The notes below the pieces were generated by a model that saw only the letters and a program-made list of their open reading frames with translations, did not search any database and had not been told where the DNA came from. From the NCBI RefSeq assembly GCF_004341085.1, contig NZ_SLXW01000002.1, forward strand, positions 496,001 through 560,000: 64,000 nt of DNA, written 5' to 3'. The position numbers were made by a program, and so were the translations under genes. This document shows positions 51,977 to 60,384 of this stretch, piece by piece. Position 1 is the first letter of the stretch. Each line of letters starts with the position of its first letter. Source of the DNA: Sphingomonas sp. PP-CE-1G-424. GTDB taxonomy: Bacteria; Pseudomonadota; Alphaproteobacteria; Sphingomonadales; Sphingomonadaceae.

Positions 51977-52468
51977 ATGTACCAGTTCGATATCTCCGCA
52001 GGCACTAAGGCCGACCTCTACCGCGACCTGCTCGCCGCGCTAGACGCGCTGACGGCGGACGAGGCCGATCCGATCGCCAACATGGCCAATGCGGCGGCGC
52101 TGGTGTGGGAATATCTGCCCGATCTCAATTGGGCAGGCTTCTACCGGCTGGTGCCCGAAGCGGAGGGTAGCGAACTCGTCCTCGGGCCATTCCAGGGCAA
52201 GGTTGCGTGCATTCGCATCCCGGTCGGCAAGGGCGTATGCGGGGCCGCCGCCGCGACGCTGACCACGCAGTTGGTCGAGGACGTGCACGCATTCCCAGGA
52301 CACATCGCCTGCGACGCGGCAAGCCGGTCGGAGCTGGTGGTACCGGTGATCAAGGACGGCACGCTGATCGCCGTGCTCGATCTCGACAGCCCGGAGCCGG
52401 CGCGGTTCGACGCTGAGGATGCGGCAGGGTGCGAGGCGCTCGCCGCATTGTTGAGCCAGCGGCTCTAG
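51977..52468 (+). CDS. GAF-domain free methionine-(R)-sulfoxide reductase
   Basis: This 163-residue single GAF domain of the fRMsr type reduces free methionine-R-sulfoxide. The conserved cysteines are in VACIRIPVGKGVCGAAAATL and HIACDAASRSELVVPV; LNWAGFYRL and VLDLDSPEPARFD are also family segments. A weak GAAG-type site precedes ATG 51977. It probably works with thioredoxin to protect against oxidised methionine. Confidence 0.9.
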   Translation: MYQFDISAGTKADLYRDLLAALDALTADEADPIANMANAAALVWEYLPDLNWAGFYRLVPEAEGSELVLGPFQGKVACIRIPVGKGVCGAAAATLTTQLVEDVHAFPGHIACDAASRSELVVPVIKDGTLIAVLDLDSPEPARFDAEDAAGCEALAALLSQRL

Positions 52469-52580
52469 GCGCTGCTCCGTTTCGGGACGGTACGCTTGCT
52501 GGTGACTCGCTCCCGGCTTTGGTAAGCAACCACTCAAGACATCCGGCGTTTGCGCGGGATAGGGTGGCGGAACCAGGGAG

Positions 52581-53678
52581 ATGAACATGCGGAGCCTTAT
52601 TCTCGCGAGCGCAGGGCTCGCCTTGGTCGGCGGCGGCGCGGCGCACGCGCAGCAGCGGCCCGGCGCCAGCTACGGCATGCCGGGCGCGACGATGCAGGCA
52701 CCGATGGCAAATCCCCGCCGGCCCGGTCCGATCGCCGCCAATCCTCCCGCCCCCAATCCTTCCATCGGGCAGACCGCGTCGCGACAGGCGGGACCGCACC
52801 GCCAGCCGCGTTGGGGCAGCAAGATCGGCGGTCGCTGGTGGGCAGGTGCGAACGCGCCGGGCGGCTGGACCGGCTACCGCCGCCCGCATCGCGGCTGGGC
52901 GGTGCCCGGCTATTGGAATGCGCCGCGCTTCTACGTGGGCGACTGGTCGACCTACGGTCTTCCCCAACCGCCGCAGGGGTATAACTGGGCGCGCTACTAC
53001 GACGACGCCGTCCTGATCGACCCGCGAGGATCGGTTTACGACACCGTCGGCGACGTCGATTGGGACCGCTATGATTCGAGCAGTTCGGTGACGATAAGTC
53101 CGCGAGACTATGCGGCAAACGACACGGTGTACGCCGGGCCGAGCGAACGCGGGTATGCGCCGCCTTATGATGATGGTCGCACGCCGCGGTCGGACGATGG
53201 TCGCTACGGTCGGCGCGACACGGGTCTGGGCGGTGCCGCGATCGGTGCCGTAGCCGGTGGCGTCGCGGGCAACGTCATCGCCGGACGTGGCAACCGTCTC
53301 GGCGGTACGCTGATCGGTGCCGGCGTCGGCGCAGCGGCGGGTTACGCGATCGACAAGGCCGAGGATCGTGGCCGTGGCACGCCGCCACCACTCCGTGCGG
53401 GATACGGCGCAGGCTATCCGCCGCCCGCGCCGTATGCGGACGACTACGCGGCGCCCTATGGCGCCGGCTATCAGCCGCCGCGTACCTACGCGAGCGCGCC
53501 GGGCGAAACCTGGGTTTCGCGCGATGGCGCCACCACGGTCACGACCACCAGCGGCCCGGCCTATCCGGCAGGCTCGACGACGGTGGTCGTTCAGTCCGTC
53601 CCGGTGACGACGACAACGACGACCACCGAATATTACGAGACGGTGCCCTATCCGCGGCGCAAGCTACGCCGGCGCTAG
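52581..53678 (+). CDS. RcnB-like periplasmic protein with glycine-zipper domain
   Basis: This 365-residue exported protein has a signal peptide (SLILASAGLALVGGGAAHAQ) and a Pro/Gly-rich region. An RcnB-type segment follows (WAVPGYWNAPRFYVGDWSTY, LPQPPQGYNWARYYDDAVLI, DPRGSVYDTV). Then comes a glycine zipper (GLGGAAIGAVAGGVAGNVIA and LGGTLIGAGVGAAAGYAID) and a Tyr/Pro/Ala-rich tail ending RRKLRRR. The RcnB family is linked to nickel/cobalt homeostasis, but in sphingomonads it is broad, so a general envelope role is equally likely. ATG 52581 is used; ATG 52587 is an alternative. It is convergent with the polytopic protein. Confidence 0.82.
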   Translation: MNMRSLILASAGLALVGGGAAHAQQRPGASYGMPGATMQAPMANPRRPGPIAANPPAPNPSIGQTASRQAGPHRQPRWGSKIGGRWWAGANAPGGWTGYRRPHRGWAVPGYWNAPRFYVGDWSTYGLPQPPQGYNWARYYDDAVLIDPRGSVYDTVGDVDWDRYDSSSSVTISPRDYAANDTVYAGPSERGYAPPYDDGRTPRSDDGRYGRRDTGLGGAAIGAVAGGVAGNVIAGRGNRLGGTLIGAGVGAAAGYAIDKAEDRGRGTPPPLRAGYGAGYPPPAPYADDYAAPYGAGYQPPRTYASAPGETWVSRDGATTVTTTSGPAYPAGSTTVVVQSVPVTTTTTTTEYYETVPYPRRKLRRR

Positions 53679-53694
53679 GGGCGCTGCCGGCGGC

Positions 53695-55119
53695 TTACCC
53701 CAGCATGCCTGCATAGGACTGGGGCGGGAGGGGTAGCGTCATGCGCGCTGCCAGCCCGCTGCAAATCACGATCGTCAGCGCGGTTGCGCCGATCATCAGG
53801 ACCCGCCGCGGCGGTGCGCGATCGGCGAGCAGGACAACGGAGACTGCCGTCGCGATCATCGGCCACAGGTGATAGCGCAGGTCGGACGCGATGCTCAGCA
53901 CCGCGAAGCTGACCTCCAGCGCGAGGGCGGATACCAGCAACGCGGTGGCAAGTTCGCGAACAGGATCGCGCGGGCGTGACAGGCTTGCGGCAAGCGCGGT
54001 GATCGCGACGACGATCCAGGCGATCGGCCAGCCAAGCGGGGTCTCGACGATCATCGCGGTCAGCACCTCCCACGCGCGGGCTCCTGCACTTGGGTTGGCG
54101 AGCCCGATCGTGTTCGGCTCCGACGCGACGGGCGGCGCCGCGCTCGGCCAGTGGAACGGGACCAGCCACCGGTCGGTCGAGTTCAGATGCGCGAAGCGGT
54201 GCCCGGCATAGGCGATCGGATGATGCAGCGCTGCTGACGCGAGCGTGACGTACAGCGTCGCGGTTGGCAGCGCGCGCAGCCGTGCCATTGTCGTTCCGCA
54301 ATGCGCATCGTCGCCGAGCGGATCCCAGAAGAACGGCTTCGCGCACCGCCGCTGGATCACGGTTGCTGTCTCTTGCCGGGTAAGGCCGATGGTGTTGCCG
54401 TCCGGTGTACGCGCGGCGATCCCCGCGATGTCGTAAAGCGCTTGGGTCGCCTCGACTCCACTGGGTTGCGCGCGGAGCAGTTGATGGTTCACGATCGGCG
54501 CGACGCCGAGCACGGCGACCACCGCGACGAGACCGGCGACGAGCTTGGCGAGGGGGTGTGCCGGGCGCGGGGCGAGCGTCACGATCAGCGGAACGACGAT
54601 GAACACAGCGTTGGCGCGGACCAGCACGGCGTAGGCGAGCAGCAGTGCGACCGGGATATACATCGCGCGGGGCAGCGGGCGCTGCACGAGTCGCCACCAG
54701 CCTATGATTCCGACTGCGGCGAGAAGCGCGCCAGCGAGTTGCGCATCCTTGAGCACCACGCCTTGCCAGCCGAGAAAGGGCGGGAGCAGCCCGATCGCGA
54801 GGATCGCGGCGGCGCCGCGGGCGCGACCGATCCGGGCTAGCGCGGCGGCGATCAAACCGAGCCCGAGCCAATAGGTGACGAGTTGCAGGACCAGCATCGG
54901 CGTCGCGCCGGGCCCGAGCGGCGCAAGCAGCGCCCAGACTCGCGCCATCGCCGGTGGGTGCCAATCGTCGTACACGCCCGACAGGACCTGCTGATATTGC
55001 GTGACGGTGTCGTACATCGCGGTGCCCGGCCAGAAGAGCGCGAGCGAGGCGATGCATAGTGCGACCGCCGTTATCGTGATGTGGCGGTGCGTGAGGCGGG
55101 AGTCTGGTTCGATCGACAT
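53695..55119 (-). CDS. Polytopic membrane protein, GT-C-like (glycosyltransferase-type)
   Basis: This 474-residue protein has about ten to twelve membrane segments. A first periplasmic loop (WPGTAMYDTVTQYQQVLSGV, YDDWHPPAMARVWALL) has an Asp in the position where GT-C enzymes keep their catalytic acid. A long periplasmic loop with several Cys follows (VIQRRCAKPFFWDP, DDAHCGTT). This matches undecaprenyl-linked sugar transferases of the ArnT/GT39 style in outline but no specific family is recognised. ATG 55119 or 55134 could start it. It ends 17 bases from the RcnB-like gene on the other strand. Confidence 0.72.
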   Translation of the reverse strand: MSIEPDSRLTHRHITITAVALCIASLALFWPGTAMYDTVTQYQQVLSGVYDDWHPPAMARVWALLAPLGPGATPMLVLQLVTYWLGLGLIAAALARIGRARGAAAILAIGLLPPFLGWQGVVLKDAQLAGALLAAVGIIGWWRLVQRPLPRAMYIPVALLLAYAVLVRANAVFIVVPLIVTLAPRPAHPLAKLVAGLVAVVAVLGVAPIVNHQLLRAQPSGVEATQALYDIAGIAARTPDGNTIGLTRQETATVIQRRCAKPFFWDPLGDDAHCGTTMARLRALPTATLYVTLASAALHHPIAYAGHRFAHLNSTDRWLVPFHWPSAAPPVASEPNTIGLANPSAGARAWEVLTAMIVETPLGWPIAWIVVAITALAASLSRPRDPVRELATALLVSALALEVSFAVLSIASDLRYHLWPMIATAVSVVLLADRAPPRRVLMIGATALTIVICSGLAARMTLPLPPQSYAGMLG

Positions 55120-55321
55120 TCGCGGTTCCCGCACCGGTGGCTTATGCGCCGCGAAATCCTGAAAGCAGGACGTCGTGGCCGGCGCGACCCTTTGACGCGT
55201 CGCGCACGAGGGTCAAGAGAGATAGGGCCGAAACGGGATGGTTCGCTCGGATCGGTCGTCGGCCGGATATCAGACTGGTCTCGACTTCGTGCCTGACAAG
55301 AACAATGCCGCCCCACTCGCC

Positions 55322-55408
55322 TCCGTCATCCTGACGAAAGTCAGGATCCAGAGCGATAAAGCGCCGCGGGCGGTACCCTGGGTCCTGACTTTCGTCAGGA
55401 TGACGGAG
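55322..55408. repeat. Palindromic intergenic repeat, family G, copy 2
   Basis: TCCGTCATCCTGACGAAAGT followed by CAGGATCCAGAG is mirrored by CCTGGGTCCTGACTTTCGTC followed by AGGATGACGGA. The right arm differs from copy 1 yet still pairs. It lies between the polytopic protein gene and lpd. Confidence 0.87.
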
Positions 55409-55426
55409 AAGGAGTACCAACCTCAA

Positions 55427-55550
55427 GTCCTCCCCCGCTATAGAGTGGCTGGCGCTTGCCAGACGGAGGGGGCGGAAAGGAAGGACCTCGGTTCCGTGTC
55501 CTCCCGCTCCGACGTCTTCGGCGTCACCTCCCCCTTGCGGGGGGAGGATC
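55427..55550. repeat. Palindromic intergenic repeat, family F, copy 2
   Basis: GTCCTCCCCCGCTATAGAGT starts a shortened left arm; the right arm is TCCCCCTTGCGGGGGGAGGA. The middle contains TGCCAGACGGAGGGGGCGGA and TCCGTGTCCTCCCGCTCCGA as in the 7234-7360 copy. It stands directly before the lpd stop codon. Together with the family G copy it fills most of the 437-base interval 55120-55556, which has no gene. Confidence 0.85.
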
Positions 55551-55556
55551 GGTTGC

Positions 55557-56951
55557 TCAGTAGTGGATCGCCCGGCCGTACGCGGCGAGAACGCTCTCAT
55601 GCATCATCTCGGACAACGTCGGATGCGCGAACACCGTCTCCATCAGCTCGGCTTCGGTCGTCTCAAGCTGGCGCGCGACGACATAGCCCTGGATCAGCTC
55701 GGTGACTTCCGCGCCGACCATGTGCGCGCCGAGCAGTTCGCCGGTCTTGGCGTCGAACACCGTCTTCACGAAGCCTTCCGCCTCACCGAGCGCAATCGCC
55801 TTGCCGTTGCCGATGAAGGGGAATTTGCCGACCTTCAGCTCGTAGCCGGCTTCCTTCGCCTTCGCCTCGGTCATGCCTACGCTCGCCACCTGCGGGCGCG
55901 AATAGGTGCAGCCGGGGATGTTGGCCTTATCCATCTGGTGCGGCGAGCCGCCGGCGATCTTCTCGACCGCGATGATGCCCTCATGGCTCGCCTTGTGCGC
56001 CAGCCACGGCGCGCCGGTGACGTCGCCGATCGCCCAGATGCCGTCGACGTTGGTGCGGCCGTAACCGTCGGTCTTGATGTGGCCGCGGTCGGTCTCGATG
56101 CCCAAAGCCTCGAGCCCGATATTCTCGGTGTTGGGGACGATGCCGATCGCGATGATCGCGTGGCTGAAGGTCTCTTGCGAAACCTTGCCGTCCTTCGCCT
56201 TGATCTTCGCCGTGACGCCGTTCGCCGAAGGGGTCAGCCCTTCGAGACCGGTCTGGGTCAGCAGCTTGATGCCCTGCTTGGTCAGCGCCTTGTCCATGAA
56301 CGCGGAGACTTCCTCGTCCTCGACGGGAAGGATCCGCGGGAGCATCTCGACGATCGTCACGTCGGCGCCCATGTCGTTGTAGAAGCTGGCGAACTCGACG
56401 CCGATCGCGCCCGAGCCGATGACCAGCAGCTTGGTCGGCATCTCGGTCGGGACCATCGCGTGGCGATAGGTCCAGATCCGCTCGCCGTCGGCCTTGGCGA
56501 ACGGCAGGTCGCGCGCGCGGGCGCCGGTCGCGACGATGATGTTCTTGGCTTCGAGCTCGACGGTCTTGTCGCCCTGCTTGACGCTGAGCTTGCCCTTGGC
56601 CGTGACGGTGCCGACGCCTTCGACGACGGTCACCTTGTTCTTCTTCATCAGGCCTTTGACGCCCGCGTTCAGCTGACCCGCAACTTTCCGCGAACGATCG
56701 ACGATCTTGGCGAGGTCGAAGCCGACATTGTCCGCCTTGAGCCCGTAGCTCTCGGCGTTCTGCATGTAGTGATAGATTTCCGACGTGCGGAGCAGCGCCT
56801 TGGTCGGGATGCAGCCCCAGTTGAGGCAGATGCCGCCCAGCCGCTCGCGCTCGACGATCGCGACCTTCAGGCCGAGTTGCGACGCACGGATCGCGGCGAC
56901 GTAGCCGCCGGGGCCCGAGCCGAGGATGACGAGATCATAGGTATCAGCCAC
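55557..56951 (-). CDS. lpd: Dihydrolipoyl dehydrogenase
   Basis: This 464-residue flavoprotein reoxidises lipoamide for pyruvate dehydrogenase and possibly for the glycine cleavage system at the other end of the window. The FAD-binding GSGPGGYVAAIRASQLG is near residue 11, and the redox disulfide is Cys42-Cys47 in GGICLNWGCIPTKALL. The NAD-binding VIGSGAIGVEFASFY is near 175, and the C-terminal His-Glu is in HAHPTLSEMMHE. It starts at GTG 56951 after AAGGAC. It is the last gene of the pdhC unit. Confidence 0.97.
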   Translation of the reverse strand: MADTYDLVILGSGPGGYVAAIRASQLGLKVAIVERERLGGICLNWGCIPTKALLRTSEIYHYMQNAESYGLKADNVGFDLAKIVDRSRKVAGQLNAGVKGLMKKNKVTVVEGVGTVTAKGKLSVKQGDKTVELEAKNIIVATGARARDLPFAKADGERIWTYRHAMVPTEMPTKLLVIGSGAIGVEFASFYNDMGADVTIVEMLPRILPVEDEEVSAFMDKALTKQGIKLLTQTGLEGLTPSANGVTAKIKAKDGKVSQETFSHAIIAIGIVPNTENIGLEALGIETDRGHIKTDGYGRTNVDGIWAIGDVTGAPWLAHKASHEGIIAVEKIAGGSPHQMDKANIPGCTYSRPQVASVGMTEAKAKEAGYELKVGKFPFIGNGKAIALGEAEGFVKTVFDAKTGELLGAHMVGAEVTELIQGYVVARQLETTEAELMETVFAHPTLSEMMHESVLAAYGRAIHY

Positions 56952-56966
56952 GGTAAGTCCTTCGAT

Positions 56967-57356
56967 TCAGTTGGTTTCGGGCGGCACGGGCCGCGGTTTG
57001 CGGTCGTCGCCGACCGCCACGAAGATGAAGCGCGCCTGAGTGACCTTGCAGCTGTCGTTGCTGTGGCGCGCGCGGCGCCACGCCTCGACTTCGATCGTCA
57101 TCGAGGTGCGGCCGACCGCGATCAGATGCGCGTAGACCGACACCTCGTCGCCGACGACGACGGGCATGTGGAATTTCATCGCGTCCGCCGCGATCGTGAC
57201 CGCACGGCCGCCGCTGCGGCGCGAGGCGACCGAGCCGGCGGCTAGATCCATCTGCCCCATCAGCCAGCCGCCGAAGATGTCGCCATACGGGTTGGCGTCG
57301 GCGGGCATCGCAGTAACGCGGATCGTCGGAGCGTTTTCAGGCGGTAATTCGGTCAT
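56967..57356 (-). CDS. Acyl-CoA thioesterase, YciA-type hotdog fold
   Basis: This 129-residue single hotdog domain has the YciA-type signature PYGDIFGGWLMGQMDLAAGS, with catalytic-type Asp and Asn neighbours, and the strand segment VVVGDEVSVYAHLIAVGRTS. It hydrolyses acyl-CoA to free CoA. Its start overlaps the preceding gene's stop by four bases, and lpd starts 15 bases after its stop. This places it inside the pyruvate dehydrogenase unit, where it could recycle CoA. Confidence 0.92.
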   Translation of the reverse strand: MTELPPENAPTIRVTAMPADANPYGDIFGGWLMGQMDLAAGSVASRRSGGRAVTIAADAMKFHMPVVVGDEVSVYAHLIAVGRTSMTIEVEAWRRARHSNDSCKVTQARFIFVAVGDDRKPRPVPPETN

Positions 57357-57592
57357 GCTGTTTTCTCACGTGCAAGGCGATCCTGGCGCTGGGCACGGCG
57401 CAGCGGCCGCAGACCCATCGCCACGGTAGCAACCATCGCCGCCGCCCCGCACCACCAGATGACGTCCCATCCCAACGGATAGGACCACGCCGCCGCCCAG
57501 GTCATCGCCACAGCCGCCACGAGCCCCGCGACGATATGCAGGATCTCGATGGTGGTGCCCGAAAGCGACCTGAACGACGACACCAGGCCCAT
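57353..57592 (-). CDS. Small two-helix membrane protein in the pdhC-lpd unit
   Basis: This 79-residue protein has two hydrophobic segments, IEILHIVAGLVAAVAMTWAA and VIWWCGAAAMVATVAMGL, and a basic tail (RPLRRAQRQDRLAREKTA). ATG 57592 lies one base after the pdhC stop codon, and the end overlaps the thioesterase start by four bases. This strongly supports its being a real, co-translated gene. I do not recognise a family. Confidence 0.8.
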   Translation of the reverse strand: MGLVSSFRSLSGTTIEILHIVAGLVAAVAMTWAAAWSYPLGWDVIWWCGAAAMVATVAMGLRPLRRAQRQDRLAREKTA

Positions 57593-57593
57593 C

Positions 57594-58946
57594 TCAGGCG
57601 AGCATGCCCAGCGGGTTCTCAACCAGATGCTTGAACGCCTTCATGAACTGCGCGCCGTCGGCACCGTCGATCGCGCGGTGATCGAAGCTGCCGGTCGCCG
57701 ACATGACGGTCGCCACGGTCAGTTCGTCGCCGACGACGTACGGACGCTTCTCGCCCGCGCCGACCGCGAGGATCATCGCCTGCGGCGGGTTGATGACCGC
57801 ATCGAACTGCGTGATGCCGAACATGCCCATGTTGCTGATCGAGGCGGTACCGCCCTGATATTCTTCGGGCTTCAGCTTGCCGTCGCGAGCCCGTGCCGCG
57901 AGGTCCTTCATCTGCGTCGAGATCGACGACAGCGAGGCGGTATCCGCCCCGACGATGATCGGCGTGATCAGCCCCGACGGCGTGCTCACCGCGACCGAGA
58001 TGTCGGCGCGCTGGAAGGTGATGAGCTGGTCGGGCGTGAACATCACGTTGCAGGTCGGGACCTGCATGAGCGCGACGGCCTGCGCCTTGATCAGCAGGTC
58101 GTTGACCGACAGCTTCACGCCGCGCGATTCGAGACTCTTGTTCAGCTCGCCACGCAGCTTGAGCAGCGCGTCGAGGCGGATGTTCACGGTCAGGTAGATG
58201 TGCGGGACGGTCTGCTTCGACTCGGTCAGGCGACGTGCAATCGTCTTGCGCACGTTGCTGAGCTTGGTCGCCTCGTGCGGGATGTCCGGCACGGTAGCTG
58301 GCTTTGCGGCAGGCGCGGGGGCTGCAGCGGCAGTCGGCGCAGCAGCTTCGGTCTTCGCAGCAGCGGGGGCGGCACCCGGCTTGGCGCTGTCGACGTCGGC
58401 CTTGACGATGCGACCCTTCGGTCCCGAACCCGACACGGCGCCGAGATCGATACCCTTGTCGGCGGCGAGACGGCGCGCGAGCGGGCTCGCCTTGACGCGG
58501 TCACCGCTGGCGGCGGGCTTGGCCGCACCGGCATCGTCGGGACGACCATGGTCCTCGGCCGACGCCTCGGTGCGCTCGACCGGCTTGGCCTCGCTGCCGG
58601 TGTCGTTGGGATCCTTCGGATCGGGCTGGGCTTCCGATTCCTTCGCGGCGGGCGCGGGCGTCTCGCTCTTGGTGGGTGCAGACGAAACCGACGACGCGTC
58701 CTCACCCTCTTCGGCGATGATCGCGATGACGGTGCCGACCTTCACGTTGTCGGTACCCTCGGCGACGAGGATCTTGACCACGGTGCCTTCGTCGACGGCT
58801 TCGAATTCCATCGTCGCCTTGTCGGTCTCGATCTCGGCCATCAGGTCGCCGGATTTCACGACGTCGCCCTCCTTGATCAACCATTTGGCGAGGGTACCCT
58901 CCTCCATGGTCGGGGACAGCGCAGGCATCTTGATCTCGATCGACAT
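57594..58946 (-). CDS. pdhC: Dihydrolipoyllysine-residue acetyltransferase (pyruvate dehydrogenase E2)
   Basis: This 450-residue E2 core has one N-terminal lipoyl domain with lipoyl Lys43 in [15 protein letters not shown]. An acidic/Ala-Pro-rich linker follows, then a peripheral subunit-binding domain near residues 158-195 ([33 protein letters not shown]). The catalytic domain ends with the active-site [17 protein letters not shown]. The start ATG 58946 gives [20 protein letters not shown]. The E1 genes (pdhA/pdhB) are not in this window upstream; a universal stress protein gene lies there on the other strand. Confidence 0.96.
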   Translation of the reverse strand: MSIEIKMPALSPTMEEGTLAKWLIKEGDVVKSGDLMAEIETDKATMEFEAVDEGTVVKILVAEGTDNVKVGTVIAIIAEEGEDASSVSSAPTKSETPAPAAKESEAQPDPKDPNDTGSEAKPVERTEASAEDHGRPDDAGAAKPAASGDRVKASPLARRLAADKGIDLGAVSGSGPKGRIVKADVDSAKPGAAPAAAKTEAAAPTAAAAPAPAAKPATVPDIPHEATKLSNVRKTIARRLTESKQTVPHIYLTVNIRLDALLKLRGELNKSLESRGVKLSVNDLLIKAQAVALMQVPTCNVMFTPDQLITFQRADISVAVSTPSGLITPIIVGADTASLSSISTQMKDLAARARDGKLKPEEYQGGTASISNMGMFGITQFDAVINPPQAMILAVGAGEKRPYVVGDELTVATVMSATGSFDHRAIDGADGAQFMKAFKHLVENPLGMLA

Positions 58947-59068
58947 GGATTTCCCCAGGGCGTGACGTAACGGCATGCCTACTCGCGCCCTCGTCCGCTC
59001 GGGTCAACCCCGGCGCACTTGCGTATCGACCCGCCTCGGCCCAATTACCGGCAATAACGGGGGCTAAA

Positions 59069-59524
59069 ATGCGCATTTATCTGGTGGTTATCGACGATAG
59101 TCCGGAAGCTGGCATCGCGCTGCGGTTCGCGGCCCGGCGCGCGGTAAAGACCGGCGGCGGCGTCGAGATCCTCACCGTGATCCCGCCGCAGGAGTTCATT
59201 GCGTTCGGCGGCGTCCAGGCGACGATCGAGGAGGAAGCGCGGTTGCACGCCGAGGGGTTGGTCGCCGGCGCCGCGGGCACGTTGCTGGAGGAATCCGGTC
59301 TGCGTCCGTCGATCACGGTCCGCGAAGGCGAAGCGCCCAAGATCATCCGCGAGATGATCGCGGCGAACCCGGAGATCGCTGCACTGGTGCTGGGCGCGGC
59401 CGCGATCGGCGCGCCGGGCGAACTGATCGCGCATTTCGCGGGAACCGACGCGGGTGCGCTGCCGGTCCCCGTCATGATCATCCCCGGGTCGCTGACGCGC
59501 GAGGCGATCGATCGTCTTAGCTGA
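59069..59524 (+). CDS. Universal stress protein (UspA family)
   Basis: This 151-residue single Usp domain reads MRIYLVVIDDSPEAGIALRF, then GVEILTVIPPQEFIAFGGVQ, LVLGAAAIGAPGELIAHFAG and VPVMIIPGSLT at its end. The ATP-type GxxGxxxxG loop is not clear (GAAAIGAPGE), so nucleotide binding is uncertain. It is divergent from pdhC and its 3' end overlaps the convergent PAS gene by eight bases. Confidence 0.92.
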   Translation: MRIYLVVIDDSPEAGIALRFAARRAVKTGGGVEILTVIPPQEFIAFGGVQATIEEEARLHAEGLVAGAAGTLLEESGLRPSITVREGEAPKIIREMIAANPEIAALVLGAAAIGAPGELIAHFAGTDAGALPVPVMIIPGSLTREAIDRLS

Positions 59525-60254
59525 CGTCCACCAGCGATCGGGTCGACAAAAGCCGTTCGACATCGTCGATGCCGGAGCGGGTCAGCTGGAGTGCTTCGCG
59601 CATGCTATCGGGCGGATCGACCAGCGATTTGGCCTCCAGCACACGAATCCAGCGATCCAAGGTCGCGCGATTCAGACCGAGCTGGCTGGCGACCGAGTCG
59701 ACCGTGGCGATCCGGCTCTCGGCCTCCGCCACATAGATGCTCAACAGCAGTGCCCAGGCATGATCGGCGAACAGATCGCCGCCCAGCGTCTTATCGCGTG
59801 CCTGCATGACCGCGAGCAGATCCTTTGCGCGGCGCCAAAGACTATGTGGCAGGCGGTCGTCGTGACGCGGACCTGCAATCATCGAGCCGAGTGGGGCGGC
59901 GGCCGACATCGTACCGACGAGATGGCCGCTCTCGTCGCTGCCGATACGCAAAACCTGGACAGTGAGCGTGATGATACTGCCATCGCCGCCAAGATATCGC
60001 TTGCGGATCGATTGCGACTGACCATTCGGACGAAGAGCCTGGACCTGCGATACGTTGCGAGCGATATCCTCAGGGTGCGTGATTGACGTATACGACATGC
60101 CGATCAGCTCTGTGCGCGTACGTTTCAGCACACGAGCCACCGGTTCATCGATGGCTTGTATGATACCGTCCATATTCGAGATTGAATGGCCTATAATCAC
60201 TATCGGTCCCGGATTTCGATAAGTACCTCTACGCATTTGATTAAAAAGTATCAA
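59517..60254 (-). CDS. PAS-domain protein with C-terminal winged-helix-like region
   Basis: This 245-residue protein begins with a region (MILFNQMRRGTYRNPGPIVI) leading into a PAS domain (ISNMDGIIQAIDEPVARVLK, GMSYTSITHPEDIARNVSQV, IRKRYLGGDGSIITLTVQVL). The second half is helical, and VDSVASQLGLNRATLDRWIR followed by VLEAKSLVDPP fits a winged helix-turn-helix. A role in signal-dependent transcription control is inferred. The ATG at 60254 is uncertain: the region before the PAS domain may be non-coding, and ATG 60170 (MDGIIQ) is a possible start. GC content falls before the gene. Confidence 0.75.
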   Translation of the reverse strand: MILFNQMRRGTYRNPGPIVIIGHSISNMDGIIQAIDEPVARVLKRTRTELIGMSYTSITHPEDIARNVSQVQALRPNGQSQSIRKRYLGGDGSIITLTVQVLRIGSDESGHLVGTMSAAAPLGSMIAGPRHDDRLPHSLWRRAKDLLAVMQARDKTLGGDLFADHAWALLLSIYVAEAESRIATVDSVASQLGLNRATLDRWIRVLEAKSLVDPPDSMREALQLTRSGIDDVERLLSTRSLVDVS

Positions 60255-60384
60255 ATCTGAATCATGTTCGTGCGATTTATCAATTCCGCCGAAAGTGATC
60301 TTCAGCTGAATTCCAGTTTCAGTTGGTTCGTCTCGGCGATATTAAACACTTGAGGCGTGCCTGCGATCCGGGCACGATCATTCC

